Counted from the stretch's first letter, positions 45,195 to 58,319 are shown. The stretch is DNA of 64,000 nt from Collybiopsis luxurians FD-317 M1 (GCA_000827265.1 KN834783.1:45187-109186), one strand, 5' to 3'. Made by a program: numbers and translations. The notes: a model not told the origin generated them from the letters alone.

Positions 45195-47530
45195 GGGTAA
45201 CTCTTCGTAATGAAGATATATTAGTGATCGCTGCCGCTCATGTTTATTTCCGAGAGTAAGCACTCACCGTGAACTCTGGAGATACTTCTCAAGGTAGACG
45301 CACCTCGTAGAAGCTGTTCTTTTATCTATCGTCAACTGACCATCGCTAACCTTGAAGTAGTCCTCTAAGCATCCAAAATTCAGCAAGGTGTCAATTACCA
45401 ACAACCCAAAAGCTAACCATGGAAGGTCTAAGACAACTGACTTTGGTGCAGAATTCCCAGTGGGCGCTGTGAATTCACAGTGACGACCCAGTGGCAGCTT
45501 GCCTGGTATGTGCATTTCCCAATGGAAGCATTAGAACCACGCTAGAAGCGAAACAGTGGTGGCGGGAGTTATTTTGTGCTACAGAAAATGATGAATAAAA
45601 CTACATGTCGCTGTTTTTGGAATCATAGATAGATATCATCCACTTACCTCTACTGTACGTACAGTTCACCGAGCTCCAGGTCAAGTGTTAATTATCTTAT
45701 GTTCGTCCCTAGGTTTGCTTTTCAATACTCAGGCAGCCGGTTCCTATTTCTTGGAGGCTAGACCGTTCATCAACTTTACTTACGGTGCTTACGTTGGTAC
45801 TAGTAGTCTTGTCTCAATCTGCGGGTCAGATACGCACTTAGACGTACTAATTTGGGATTGGTGGAAATTTTACCGAATACCTGCTTGGTACCTGCCGTCA
45901 CTGTTCCGGCTTGTCTGCCGGTGATTGCTTTATTCATCCCTTCATTTCCCACTACCATCATCCAAAACCGTCGACATACCAAAGCTATTTGAATTCCAGT
46001 TCTTCTATTGTGCTATTTTGTTTTACCGCCGTCGTGAACGACGTGCAGCTACTTTGTGCCTAAGCCCCTCACCGCCTTGTTGGTTACTGATTACTGAATA
46101 ATACTACATATGTTACCGCAGTCGTGAATAATGTGCAACTACTTTGTGCCTAAGCCAGCTAGTCCCCAATCCCACTAGCAAACAATACTAGAAGGTTAGT
46201 TATGGACTGCCACTCTTCCGGCTCGTGATTCTAGAACTTTGACTCTTGACTCTTCCTTCCTTTTACTTCCAATTTCTTATTTCCTGGCCTGTTTCTCATT
46301 CTGAAATTGGCACGAACATTATAATTACATTATAAAGCTGTGTAGAAATTTCTTCTTCTTTTTCTCCTTTTCGTCCTTGCTACATTCGCCGCCCTGTGAG
46401 ATGTGCAGCCACCAAGCCACCCTGGCCCCCCAATCCTGATTGTCATCCATAGCTTCTCGCTCAATCCAGCCTCTACCTGTAGAGCATTTCACTTGAAACT
46501 CAGTCTACCCAACCAGCCATGTCATAGCTCCCTATCACTGATATTTTGGATTATTCCTTTATCTGATTCATTGCTGGCGATCGTCCGTATAGCGAGCTTT
46601 CACTCGCTATTATTTTCCCACACACTATATGACTACCCACAGGGATTCCGCCGCGCCGGAATTGTCTTTAATTACATTTACGATCAACTCAATGTGCTTC
46701 AACGGACTCGTAATTCTATACTATATGCTCTATTAGCATTCTGAAGGGCTTGTCAGTGATGACCCAGCTTTGCCCACTCATTGAGGTACTATTTCTATTG
46801 TAGATAGCTTGGCTGTTGTCAGGGCGGGGAGATCTACAGCAGCGATGCTGTGCGTCAGTTGCGAGCTCGTGTCCTCCTTCTGCAGCAGTCCCAGAGACAA
46901 TGGGTCAGCACCGGGGGAATCTCTGGCTTTCTTCCCATCCCCACAAAATGTATGCCCGTGTGGTAGCTTTGCTGAAGAGCTGTGCCCCAAAAAGACACAA
47001 AAATCAAGTTCACCCAGAAAGTTATCGAGAGACCCGGATACAGGTTACGACTTACTCTATAGCTTTTCCAGCATTAATCTGCGAAAGCGATGGAGCAGAG
47101 TCGCTTTTTCATCGATGGGAGCGAAGAGCAGTTCCGTTTCGTTCTAAAATGTGTACGCTTTGCTCACATTTCCATCAAAATTTCGTTTCACTTCCAAGTT
47201 TTCACTCTGCTTTTACTAACTTGTGTGTAATCTGAACTCATATCAGATGTTCTCCAAAATCTGTCTAATCCGAAAACCAAAAGACCAAAGCAGAAACTAG
47301 TTCCGAGAGAAAGTGGATCTTTCCCTAACTATCACAAACCTAGCTTCTGTACGGCTGGATTCGTACTATACAATACTTGTACATCTGCATATAAACGGAA
47401 TTGTCCATCCTTCCGAGATCTCTGCAATTCGTGGTGTTTAAGCCTTCGCCAATCTGGCACTTCCTGCGGCCATCTCGAGAGTCCGCTTCAGGTCAGTCGT
47501 CTTCAATCTCAGGAACCGAAACTTGCCACC
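45195..47530. other. Intergenic with short direct repeats
   Basis: No supported gene. A 42-bp unit (TACCGCCGTCGTGAACGACG... to CTAAGCC) at 46024 recurs at 46114 with a few changes. Short open frames near 46810-47240 have no family match. Confidence 0.35.
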
Positions 47531-47534
47531 CTGA

Positions 47535-47805
47535 CTTGGCCGTTACTAACGTCTTGACAAGATCCTGAGCACGTGCCTTTCAGAATTGGCGAAAGTCCCA
47601 GTCATATGAATGTTCAACAGCGACACTCTTGTGGACTAGATCTGTTGCAGAATGTCCAGTCGCTACAGTTTGAATGGTTTGGTCCTTGATTATGTCCTGA
47701 GAACGGAAGTCTTACATCAGATCAGAGAGCCAGCGAGGACGAACCGATTGGTCAGCAGCGTCCCGATCGAGCATTTCACCTTCGACATTGATGCTGTTCT
47801 GTCCA
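47535..47805 (-). pseudogene. W/AQDII repeat-family relic, copy 5
   Basis: The minus strand reads RSQDIIKDQTIQTVATGHSA then SVAVEHSYDWDFRQF, a stop, and KARAQDLVKTLVTAKSG. This is two units in the family order (VEH...W...ARAQD). Two stops (TAA after RWLSDLM and TGA after DFRQF) break the frame. It shows that the family once extended at least 13.5 kb. Confidence 0.5.
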
Positions 47806-48857
47806 TCATATAATATGAGGATGACTGTTGCTGGGAGTGTCCGAAGAGCGAATCCATAAGGAGATTAGTGTGAATTCTTGGTTAATCTCGGTGGTCTTAC
47901 CGTGGGTCGGATTCTCAATTAACAACTGGTGTAGTACTCATGTACACATGTGCCATCATTGGAGTGCGATAACGGAGGCGAGTAGATGGGTGGTCTTCAA
48001 AAACTCAGCGCCCCTTCAACTGCTTTATTTCAGGCCTCAATCTGTTGAATTAGACAATAAATAGTTATACGTTGGGTAAAATCACCGTTGTATGTAGTCG
48101 GGCCATAAGTAGTTCATAACCGAGTTCGAACTAGGTGAAAAGTGGCAAGAGCAGATTACGACTATCAGATCGTACGCATCCGTGTCCCCAAAGAATGCGA
48201 ACTTTCCTGGAGCTCTTGGAATGATGGAATGGCGAGGTTCCATTGAGTAGGAGTGTCACATGCAGAGAACGTTGGTGGTATGCCATGAATCGATGACTTC
48301 TTCCCTTTGCCTTGGGCGCGTACGTATTTCGATTCTTTGGAAGGAAGTAATGGAAGATGGATTTCTTACAAAATGATCTTCTAGTTGGTTCTGTACTGCC
48401 GTTTACGTACCTCCGTCTACGTACCGTCTGCAACAATGATGAATGATACACCTCTCGAATGAGGTTTTGCCGCGCTCCAAATTACGCAGGTGTTGGTGGA
48501 GCTAAAGGGTTATCGGCATACGCTGACGACCTCAGTTCTCAATAGGTTTTCTGATCCAATTTACTACAGATATATATTACAGTTCAATATATACTCTAAT
48601 TGACGAGAGTTTCACCACCGACTTTGTCACCATATTTGGCGACCAGGCATTTTCCGTCATTATTCAGCCACCATTGACCCCATGTCACCGGCTGTGCGTT
48701 GAAGATAGTCAGTTGAGGTTATGGAGTGGAAGACTTTGTTCACCTTCGACCCGGGAAGCTTCTGACGTCGTTCGGGCTTCTGTTTTTCACCTTGAGCGCC
48801 ATGAGATGATGTATACGTTGAACGATCGAGAGCCTGATGAGATGCAAGATTCCATAA
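47806..48857. other. Intergenic, possible extra exons
   Basis: No gene is firmly supported. On the minus strand a frame reading GQWWLNNDGKCLVAKYGDKV ends at a stop near 48602; it could be a further exon of the gene at 48858-49429 or part of another gene. Confidence 0.3.
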
Positions 48858-49429
48858 TCAAGCAAAACACTTGATCGAAATTGCTAGACCCACCCCGGCT
48901 TGGTAAATGTCAGCGGCACCTCCTTCACTGTTATCTTTCGAGCGGCTTGTCGTGAGCACACCACATTCTGAGCAATAGACATCATGTTTAACTTCCATCC
49001 CCTGCCGAGACTCGGCCAATGCTTTGAACATGAATTCTCTCGAGTGTACTTCCCGGTGTAGCGCGGTCCAAGCCCTGAATACAGCAGACCGAGTCAAGAT
49101 AATCAATTTGAACCTGAATCAGCCTTACCAATCAATAAATTCAGAGTATTTTCCGCATCCACGACATGGAACAGGTTCTCCAATCACAATCGTACCGCCC
49201 ATGCCTGTTTCTTGAAAGTCTCGGCGGAACAATTTGTTGAGACGAAGATATTCATCCTCAGTGATATACCATAAATAGGCATTCCGTCCATCTTCTTCAC
49301 CGACTTGCTTTACGGGAGGCCGTTGACGAAAGGAAGTCTAAGAGTCGGGAAGGCCTTCAATGGAATAGGAGAGTATGATGTGTATCTTCCACTCACTGGC
49401 AGAAATTCGATGGATTTTGCGGGGCTCAT
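48858..49429 (-). CDS. Small protein with two Cys pairs, possible Zn binding
   Basis: Exons 49397-49429, 49129-49337 and 48858-49074 close in phase and give 152 residues from the ATG at 49429 (MSPAKSIEFLP). The core reads YLWYITEDEYLRLNKLFRRD, GMGGTIVIGEPVPCRGCGKY, SEFIDWAWTALHREVHS and KHDVYCSECGVLTTS. The CxxC pairs (CRGC, CSEC) separated by a helix could coordinate one zinc ion. I recall similar hypothetical proteins in Agaricomycetes but no named domain. The C-terminus is uncertain: a GTGGGT donor after IYQAG would replace the last 11 residues with a further exon. Confidence 0.6.
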
Positions 49430-50826
49430 TATGAAAAATACTGCAGACTGAAGCTCGGCTGGATGAAACCTGTGGATCACTGGTCCGATTTAAGGGCGTG
49501 AAACCACTAGAGCGAGGTTATATGGAAGGCTGACGATGGGTCTCGATCCCCGAAATTGGAAGTGAGCCGATGAAGTTTGAGTGTATATTCTGTCTATCAG
49601 CGAGAGTAGGTATTTGGCGTCATTAATTCATCAGAACAGCGACGTCCGGAAGAGGTTCAGAGCCGCCTCCGATTTCATGATTCCGATTAATAGCTAGCAC
49701 AGTCGTATGATTACGTATCAGGCACTAAGTATTGGGCTCACAAGTGAGCTAGTATTCGAACGACAGAAAGAATGAAGACTGCTCGATGAATTTTGAATTC
49801 ATCGTGTCGCGAATCAGGCGGAGCTTTGGGATCAATAGGTTTTGAGACCTAAGGAGGTTTGGCAGAAAAAATGGACAATTTCCTGTCGGCTGTCGACGTT
49901 TAGGCTAGAATCTCGGTGTTCGTTCATGCTGTCGAAGAAACAGAGCGGAATACGTGGGGTCCGGTTCGGAATCCCGGCTCCAATGCCGCCCTAAAGGACT
50001 CTAACCCGATACGGCCCGCGCCTTACGTCCCATTTTAGCCTCTTCCACTTCGTCCTACGCTGCTACTCAAAATTCTTCCACTTTTACCTCTTCCTCTACT
50101 ACCGACATTTCCTCCGCCTCTTCGTACATCTTTTTATCAAAGTCACCCCAATACCAACAGCGAAGACACTTGTACCAATTTTTTCCCTATCAAGTCAAAA
50201 AGCTATACCGAAGTATCACAAGTTTGGAGACCAAAGGCGAGAACGCAGAAACAGAAAAGAATCCCCGGTATAATGGGAGACTGCCCAAAGATAAGGATTT
50301 GACACAGGAAGGCGAGCAGAGAGGGATAAACGGAAAAAATGATGTGATTACGAGTATCATATACGGCGCATATTCACCCATGCGACTCCTCACAGAGACT
50401 CATTCGGGTCGGCCAGACTTGCTGAGTACATTCACCATTTGCTTGAAATTTCTCTCTCCCCTTCCGTTCCCCTGCGAGAATTCTCCAATGGTCGCTGCTG
50501 ACTGGTTCTTCCCTTCGTCCAATTGTGCTTCCTATCTCTATCTCTTTTTCCGCACTTTGTTTGGCTTTCTGAGGCGGGCATCACCTAAACAATAGTACCC
50601 AATGAAATCATGTATCTGTAATTTATGCTGCATTAATTTCATAACCCCCTAGCCCGTATATTGATACGTTTACGTCTCGACTATCTTTTCTGCTTCAACT
50701 ATGCCGCAGACATACAGAAGGATGTAGACCGCACTCCACCAATTACAGCAGATCACGGATGTCTGTTACTAATCTGGGAATGGGTGGAAATGTCCCTGAG
50801 GGGCGTTCTCGATGCGAAAGCGGACT
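49430..50826. other. Intergenic, no supported gene
   Basis: No frame with family match. 50030-50160 is pyrimidine-rich on the plus strand and includes runs such as CTTCCTCTACTACCG. A 141-codon frame at 50170-50595 lacks support. Confidence 0.35.
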
Positions 50827-52157
50827 GTAGAATTATGCGTCAAGGTGGTGCGTCACGCATTTTGATGATGCGTACGTGCGTATGCGTCCCATCAAAATAA
50901 TGCGTATGCGTCATGCCGGCATGCGTCAGCATGAAATTAAGATGTGTATGTTTACAAAATATAAATGTACCTGTACTGCTGGCCTTCACTTGAAGGATTA
51001 TATCATAGATGCAGATATTATAGTTAATGACTGAGTACCCAGAGGCGACCGACTAATGGATATTCAATAATAAGTACAGTACGTCCCTTTCTATCCAAGT
51101 TTCTGACATCTCAAATCCTAACTCTAAAGCAATATTTTGAGCCCAGTACCTGGAATTCGATGGATATTTTACTTCCAATCAGCACTGGGGAAGACCTTTG
51201 CTATGGTCAAAGAAGGGTAACCCGATAGGGCCCCCAAATACATTGAGAGGAGACAACACTCCGAAATACAACAGTAAAATAGAAAGGCCATATTGTAGTA
51301 CAAATACAAAGACAACAATAAAGGGAAGAAACGGGACTAAAAAATGCGAAAGAGAGTGAGTGATACACATTTTGACAAAGAAAAGAGAACTAAAAAGCCA
51401 CGGGAGGGAAAGGGAGGGTGCTGTGAAAGATACAAATCACTAACGAGACAAAAAGAAAAGAAATTAACCAAAAAACTACATAAACCATTGAGAAGTAACT
51501 CCTACCTGGCGAGACAAAAAGAAGAGCAAGCTGAGCTCCGATGTCTCACCAGAGGAAAAAAAAAGGGAATAGTCTAAAAGAGATGGTCAGCTGCATATCT
51601 CAGCGCTCTGAGATGCAAAATTACTAGCCTGATACAACAACACTGCAAATAATCTACGCACTGGTATACATCGTCGCTGCGTCACGCATAAGTAGGCTGG
51701 GATGCTCAGGTTAGTGCAGAGCGCAAAGTGCTCAGCCTTCCCTGTTGATTATTAGCCTACTGACGCATCGATTACATACTGGACACACCGAACGCAGTTG
51801 ATGCACTGACAGAAAAGTTGACGCATTTGATCCATGATCAGATGCTGATGCGTATATGCATTGATACGCATTGATATGCACTAGAATGTATTTGCGGAAA
51901 AATGTGTCACACATAAATATCAAAATCACTTAAAACAGGGTTTTGTGCTTGAATTTGCAATAAATTATATACAAAATATATACTAAGAAAATGTAAAGTG
52001 CTTGACAGTAATTCATTACACACCAGATACGTGGTAAAATGTACATGAAAACATTATTTAATGGGCTTTAATATGGGTACATTGATGCATGTAAGCATAT
52101 GCATATGCACATATGCACCGGAAAAGCATGACGCACCGGCCTGATGCTTAATTCCAC
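50827..52157. mobile_element. hAT-like non-autonomous element with ATGCGT clusters
   Basis: Imperfect terminal inverted repeats: GTAGAATTATGCGTCAAGG then GGTGCGTCACGC at the left, and GTGGAATTAAGCATCAGGC then GGTGCGTCATGC as the reverse complement of the right. ATGCGT occurs six times in the first 110 bp, and ACGCAT/ATGCGT variants recur from 51670 to 51880. Clusters of a short motif near the ends are characteristic of transposase binding in hAT elements. No target duplication and no transposase found. Confidence 0.55.
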
Positions 52158-52321
52158 CTACCACAGAAGACGCTTTATGCGGAGTAAAATGAACGACGTC
52201 AGATTTAATCTAGGGACTGTCGAATAGTGTCAAAAATCTAACCAGTGCAACAAATCGACCAGTATAATCTGGCGCCACAGCATAGACCTGTCAGGAATTG
52301 GACCTCCCCAGCATAATTGAA

Positions 52322-52343
52322 TATCCTATCCTATCCTATCCTA
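52322..52343. repeat. Pentanucleotide repeat (TATCC)4
   Basis: Four tandem copies of TATCC. Confidence 0.85.
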
Positions 52344-52699
52344 AAGTATGATGTTAATCAGTGTTAGAATCCTCAGATGTTACCGAAAGCTGCCAACAAA
52401 ATTTTCACCTCAAAATCTGTGATGGACAGTCCACTCCCACCAGAAATTGAGCAAAAACTCCACTGGCTCAGGACTACTTTTGCACAGAAGCCTGCCAAAG
52501 ATCAGACCACAATGAAAGTTGTATTCCAAGACATGACTGATGTTTCCCACCCTGCTTGAACAAAGAAAGGAACTGGTCCCATTGTCAGATAATCAAGATG
52601 CTGATCTTCATCAAGCTCTTAAGTCAGATGAGCTTGACAATACTCTGATTCATCAGGAAAAAGGTCCTATAGCCCAGGTTCATATGGGTTGTTATCTGA

Positions 52700-53577
52700 T
52701 GGCCTAAGGCTTCTCAAGGCTTCTCAGGGGTCCTAGGTTGTCTAGGCTACCCAGGATACCAAGGGACACCCCCCAATTTCTGAGCACTCTCAGGTTGCCT
52801 GAGGGTCCCTGAGGATCCCTGAGGCTTCCCTGGAGATCCCTGGGGCATCCTGAGGGCTCTTAAATGTGAATGCAAAATAATATTGTATATTCTCATCTCT
52901 TTCTATTTTTACTATACCTCATTCTATATATTATTCTACTCTATTTCATATTGTATTTAACTCAACTTTTTGTATTCAACTACTATATCTACAGATTATT
53001 ATCAGTTATTATTCATAATTGTACACTATTATATAGTACTGTATAGTAGTTTAAGCTTTGTAATAACCTAACATACTCAAGTACAGTATATCAGTATGCT
53101 ATAGAACCTATAAATACATATATAGTGTGGATACTATTAGTTATAATAAGGGTGAACATATTTTGATCATGGGAAAAGTCTTTTGATTGTAGACAGCTCA
53201 CGGTGAGCACATCATGTGATTTATTTTAAGAGCTCAATCCTGTATGAATCTGCAGCCAAATAAATGTTTTTATTGTTGATTTGTACAATACTATTACATA
53301 GCTATATATTTGAAATACAATTTTGTATTATATGTATTATTTAAGATACCTGTATCCCAGAGATCCCCAGGGATCCCCAGGGTGCCCTCAGGAAGCCCTC
53401 AGGGACTCCTAGGGATATCTCAGATATCTCTTAGAGAGCCTAGGATTTGACCCCAAACCTAGGAAGCCTAGGTAGCCCAAGCTACCTAAAGTACCTGAAG
53501 GTGCCTAGGATTTGGCCTATTTCCTGGGAGTCCTCAGGCTCTCTCAGGCTTCCAATATTTGCCTGGGCTTTAGGTCA
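52700..53577. mobile_element. Putative element with CCTNAGG-rich ends
   Basis: Short inverted ends (TGGCCTAAGGC at 52700; GCTTTAGGTCA ending 53577) bound an AT-rich centre. Both end regions (52700-52860 and 53350-53575) are packed with CCTNAGG, CCTAGG and GGGATCC-like words in both orientations. It may be a non-autonomous transposon with multiple subterminal binding sites; the inverted ends are weak. Confidence 0.4.
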
Positions 53578-54800
53578 TTTTCCTGATGTTCCTTATTTGT
53601 TTTCCTATGAATTGGAGCTGAACAATAAAATTGCGCTTGATGTTGATGTAAATCTCAGCACTGGAATTTTAAAATAAGTAATCCAAAAAGGCAAGGTGAT
53701 CTTCTGTTTGCAGCAGTCATTGATTGTGAAGCACAGCATGTTGATCCTGCAGAACCTGACCAGAAAAGACAGAGGTGATTGACTGGGAGACAATTTAATG
53801 CATTTCACTGCTGTAGAAATAGGTTTACTTGGTAGAAGGTTAATAACATGTTAATATGATGTTAATATAGCTGTTGAGAATGCCAATGTTAGTATACATG
53901 TTATTTACATCCCAAAACCATACCTACCCTACCCTAGCGCTGCCGCTGCCTCTAGCTGACAAACATGATTCAATGTGCAATGAATCCACCTACATCTTCT
54001 CCTGCTTCCAAGTTCCTGTAGTCTTGCCACTCCTGCCACTGACTCCTCCACTGCATCATCCAACTGCACCATAGTAAATCTTATTCTTCAGTATCCAGAC
54101 AAGTTTATCCAACTTGTCAGATTGAATGGCATTTCCATAATTAAGATGCAATCTGTCCATTGACCAGGTATTCGCACTTATCATTGTTTACATTGTCTAT
54201 TAGATATCAGGACTGAGGCTCAGTTTCCAGCCTGGCAAGAATACCCTCCATGCTTCCCTGAGCAATATTTGACCTCTGTGGCCCAGCCTGTGGGTCAGGC
54301 TTCAAATGTAGCCTCTTCGTTGAGACAAACAGAAAATGTAAATGACCATAGCCCAAGATTTTACACCTGATTTACTGAGATTTATTTAGTGAAAACATCA
54401 AAGACAAAACTAGAAGAAGTTGCAATTGTCAAATTGTGTTAATCACTTGCCTTTAAATATGAACTTACATGTACATGACATGCTGACTATAGAAACCTTA
54501 ATGTGTCTGTAGAAATGGACTTTTATGTACATCATTTTTTGAATCCAATTTGCTCAATACAGAATACAATATACAGAATCCAAGTTGCAGTGAATTGATT
54601 GATATTTAAAACATACATATCCTAAAAACTGTAAAATCTAAAACTGAAAATATGAATTACATTAAATCCGGCCAATTCATCAGAGCTGGAGATTTCAGTG
54701 GATCCTCACTGGTGAGTAGCTTTGTGAACAACACCATTCCCTCATGTCAATTGATCCTGGCAAATTGGAGCAAGACATGACTGCAGGAAAACCTGTCAGC

Positions 54801-55486
54801 TCAGATTGGACTGAATGGGAGATTCTTTTGAATCTCTGGTGCCATGAATCCTTCCATGCCACATTTCCCTATTAGATGGTCCTCACTAAAGATGAAAACA
54901 GATGCCCTGAAGTCAATGATCTGTAATGCCCACTCATTGGTCAATGCAATATTATCAGGTTTCAGGTCCAGATGGGCAATATGATTGTCATGCAGAAATT
55001 GCAAGCCAGAGGTGAGCTTGATGCTCAGGTGTAAAACAATGGCTGGTGCTTCTGGATGAGTAAAGACCTCAGATATATGCTGAAGCAAGGGAAGGACAAT
55101 GAAGACACTGCACATGGAGAACAAGCCAATAAGCAGGATGATATATTTAGTTCCTGCTGCTCCATTGTCTTGAAGATATTCAATTTGTTGAAGTATACAG
55201 TGTTCCTGAGAATGTGCTTGTACCTTCTTGAGGATAAAGGTTGTTGTCTCAACTTTGACGCAGAATATTCTACCCTAGCATTCAGTTAACCAGGTTTGTC
55301 AACTCTACAGTGCAACTTTCTTATCAGTGTTGCAACAATGTGTGTCATGCTTGGTATGTCAACCATATGTACCTCCACTAGTGAGCATTTGGACTCATTT
55401 TCTCCAACACAAAACAAAGTCATCAGTGACATGCTGAGCTCATTGTCTGCTGCTCTCAAGAAATTTGGAGTAGATGGTTGTTTCAA
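54801..55486 (-). pseudogene. Protein kinase fragment
   Basis: The minus strand reads KLTSGLQFLHDNHIAHLDLK then PDNIALT, LQIIDFRASVF and GKCGMEGFMAPEI. This is the catalytic loop (HLDLKPDN), the metal-binding loop (DFR, where DFG or, in a related Agaricomycete family, DFD is usual) and the APE motif. Text upstream (55286-55486) may belong to the same protein but holds no glycine-rich loop or VAIK lysine that I can recognise. N-lobe and C-terminus are absent. It lies within the decayed transposon region and may be captured host sequence. Confidence 0.55.
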
Positions 55487-55499
55487 ACTCTACACCACT

Positions 55500-57904
55500 T
55501 GTATATCCTGTAACTGCACTCATAGAACTCATCCTTTGCCTGGGCTGAATCTATTTAATTACCCTAGTCATTGCACAAACTAAATTGTCAGCAAGGACAG
55601 GTTATCCACATGTGGGAGTGAACTTCTGACCTGCTGATGCAATGGTACAGTCCAGCCCATCAAGCCATATTTTGTTGGGTCCCTACCAGACTACCTAGCA
55701 CATTGTCTTTCCAACAAGACTTACCTCTAGCAATTAACTGATGTTACCAATGTGGCCCTGCATGCCATCCACACAGGTGAACAGAATGTGTTTGAGGCAA
55801 ACTTTACCAAGGACTTTCAAGGTCCAGATGGTAGACTATTTGTGGAATGAGGGGCCAAAATTCATCTTGCATTCTCAATACATATGGACTTCTTCAACCC
55901 CAATGGTGTCACTCAGTGCAGAGCCACCCAGTCCCTTGGCATCATCTCCCATGCCAGCCTAGTGCTCTATCCCTTATTTGTTATCTACCAGAATATATGC
56001 TTTTGCTGTTATTATCCCTGGTCCCAATGAACATTCAGCTGATGACATAGACTATTTTGTTCGACCAGTCATTGAACAGTTTGTTCAGACTTGGCAACCA
56101 GGTCTCAAAGTCACTCACACAGCTGCCTCAGAGTCCAGAGCAGTAGTTGAAGCATGCATTCTGCTCTCTGTCAATGATTTACCAGCTGCTCACAAGATAG
56201 CTGGTTTTCAAGGCATATCTTCCAGCTTTATCTGCACTGTCTGTCAACTGTGTGGAAAGACTGGGGTGTTCCACACCAACCATCTTCAGCAGATCCCCAG
56301 AGATAGGGATGAGCTTTGTTGCTGGTCACCAGTGTACTGAGATGCTCACACCCTTGAGCAGTGGGAAACCATTTTCAAAAAATATGGTGTTCAGTGGTCT
56401 TCAATATGGCTCTTAGATTATTGGGATCCAACAAGGATGTCACACTATGCATTCTGTCTTGAAAGGGATCGTCCATTACCATTGCCACCACATTCTTTGT
56501 CTTGATGCCTTGGCATATCAAACCAGTGCTGAAGGTATCAAATATGCTATCAACTGGCCCTGGATTCCTTACAACTATGAATCTACCCCTGTCCACCTAC
56601 AGCTGGAATCAAAACATATTCCTAAGATTGCCAGAGTTCAAGATGCCCTTTGTTGGGCCATTGAAGGTGATGATTCACTGTCTTTGGATGACCTGTGGAT
56701 GTGTCTGGATAGTAAAGCTGTCTTTTGTTCTTTGCAGTTCATAGCATACACACTGGAATTATACACAACATAAACCCCTCTATATCATTGTTGTATGTCC
56801 AACAGGCCTGATGCAAGTCCAAGAAGAATACTCCTGAAGGAATTCAATTTCCAGGAGAAAAACTCACTTACAAAAAAACAATTTTATTGCTCTCCTACTT
56901 GATTGGATGAGCATATTCCTCCAATACCTTGCCTTTCAATTAACCTTCAATTTTCAGAGGCTTCAACAACCTTGGAGCTCTTCCTCCTTCATCATTCCAA
57001 CTGGAACTCCTCAAACCCTTATACACATTCAGGAGGTAATTCAGCAGACAATCACCCCATTGTGGCTCAATACTGCTCCCAAAAATTACAGTGATGCTAA
57101 GGCAGGGTTTATCAAAGCTGACAAATGGTAAACCCTTAGCACTGTCTTTCTTCCAATTGCACTCATTACACTGTGGGGCAATGCTGATGGTTCTGCTCCA
57201 GCTGATGATGGATCAGAATCAGGTTTGTTAATGAAGGCACTTGATCATACCATGGATCTCTTTCAGGCAACAACCCTAGCATGTCAACACTCAATGACAC
57301 CTTCCTGCATTTCTGCTTATCGGAAACATCTCTCTAACTGGGTGGAGGGTTTACCAACTATCTTTTCACATACTCACAAGGTCAGATTCATCCTAATATC
57401 CATACAGCTGGATACATCTATGACTTTTTACTTTTATTTGGACCCATCATGTCTTGGTGGTGTTTCCCATTTGAGCATTTAATTGGTGCTTTGCAAAAAG
57501 TGAATACAAATGATCACATTGGTGGTATGTACTTCACAAGTACATTATTGTTTCCAGAACTTACTACATTGTCATCTTATCTAGGTGTAATGGAGGCAAC
57601 AATTATCAAGACTGTAACTCATACAGCCAATATCTGTCAACGGCTTCATAGGTCAGACTGCCCAGAGGCTGTCCAACAGCTAAAGATTCTTTTCAACAAA
57701 TGCTTTGTACTGACAAATGTGGCCAGTGAAGAAAATGAACTGCAGCCAATGAAAGGTTTGCAGTGTGCATATGCCAAATGGGATGGCATGAACTTTTCCC
57801 CTGGCAGAACCCATGCAGGTAATGACACCATCATCTATCACCCTTTGCCAACTGAAAGACCAGTCAGTGGTCAAATTAAAGAGATCCAAAATATCAGGAC
57901 CTGA
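55500..57904 (+). pseudogene. Decayed Plavaka/CACTA-type transposase
   Basis: Fragments occur in the order of Plavaka transposases but in different frames and broken by stops. They are: a DFFNPNGVTQ-like start (frame-shifted, near 55890); IIPGPNEHSADDIDYFVRPV, then AAHKIAGFQG with ICTVC, then DYWDPTRMSHYAF. Later come PLWLNTAPKNYSDAKAGF, FQATTLACQH and, in the last frame (57449-57904), WWCFPFEHLIGALQKV with NDHIGGMYFTSTLLFPEL. The HS.W.FPFER-type segment is a hallmark of this family near its C-terminus. At least six stops or shifts are evident. TIRs were not found. Confidence 0.7.
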
Positions 57905-58319
57905 AGTGGTTTCACTGTTCAGATTCATGTATGACCATTTGAGTGTTTACTGAAATCATTATATGATCCTTTTTTTACAATACATGCATTTATTAGCTAC
58001 TTCTTATGCTTCAACATTGAGGGAGAATGAGGATGTAATTAGTTTAAATGATATCATTTCTCATGCTGCTTGCTTTGACCACTTGTATAATAGAACAGTC
58101 CTGGTTAATTTATCTAGAGATTGAGTGTATAAATACATCATTTTTAAACCATCTCAAATTTGAGCTGAGGGTCAATGCATCTGCAACAATGTTAAACTAG
58201 ATCCAGGCTATTGCCATTCAGCTGTGGATAGGTAAGTGCAGTTTTGCATGAGATTTTTATCTGAACTCAACTTCCAAGGTTTTTGTCCAGTATGAAATAC
58301 ATCTGGTTCAAATCACCAA

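Noticed and set aside
49930..49990. tRNA gene suggested by GGTTCGGAATCCCGG
   Set aside because: It has one base too many in the loop and unpaired flanks.
51180..51600. Genes in A-rich frames (for example 51344-51577)
   Set aside because: Lys-rich low-complexity text inside the hAT-like element, without family match.
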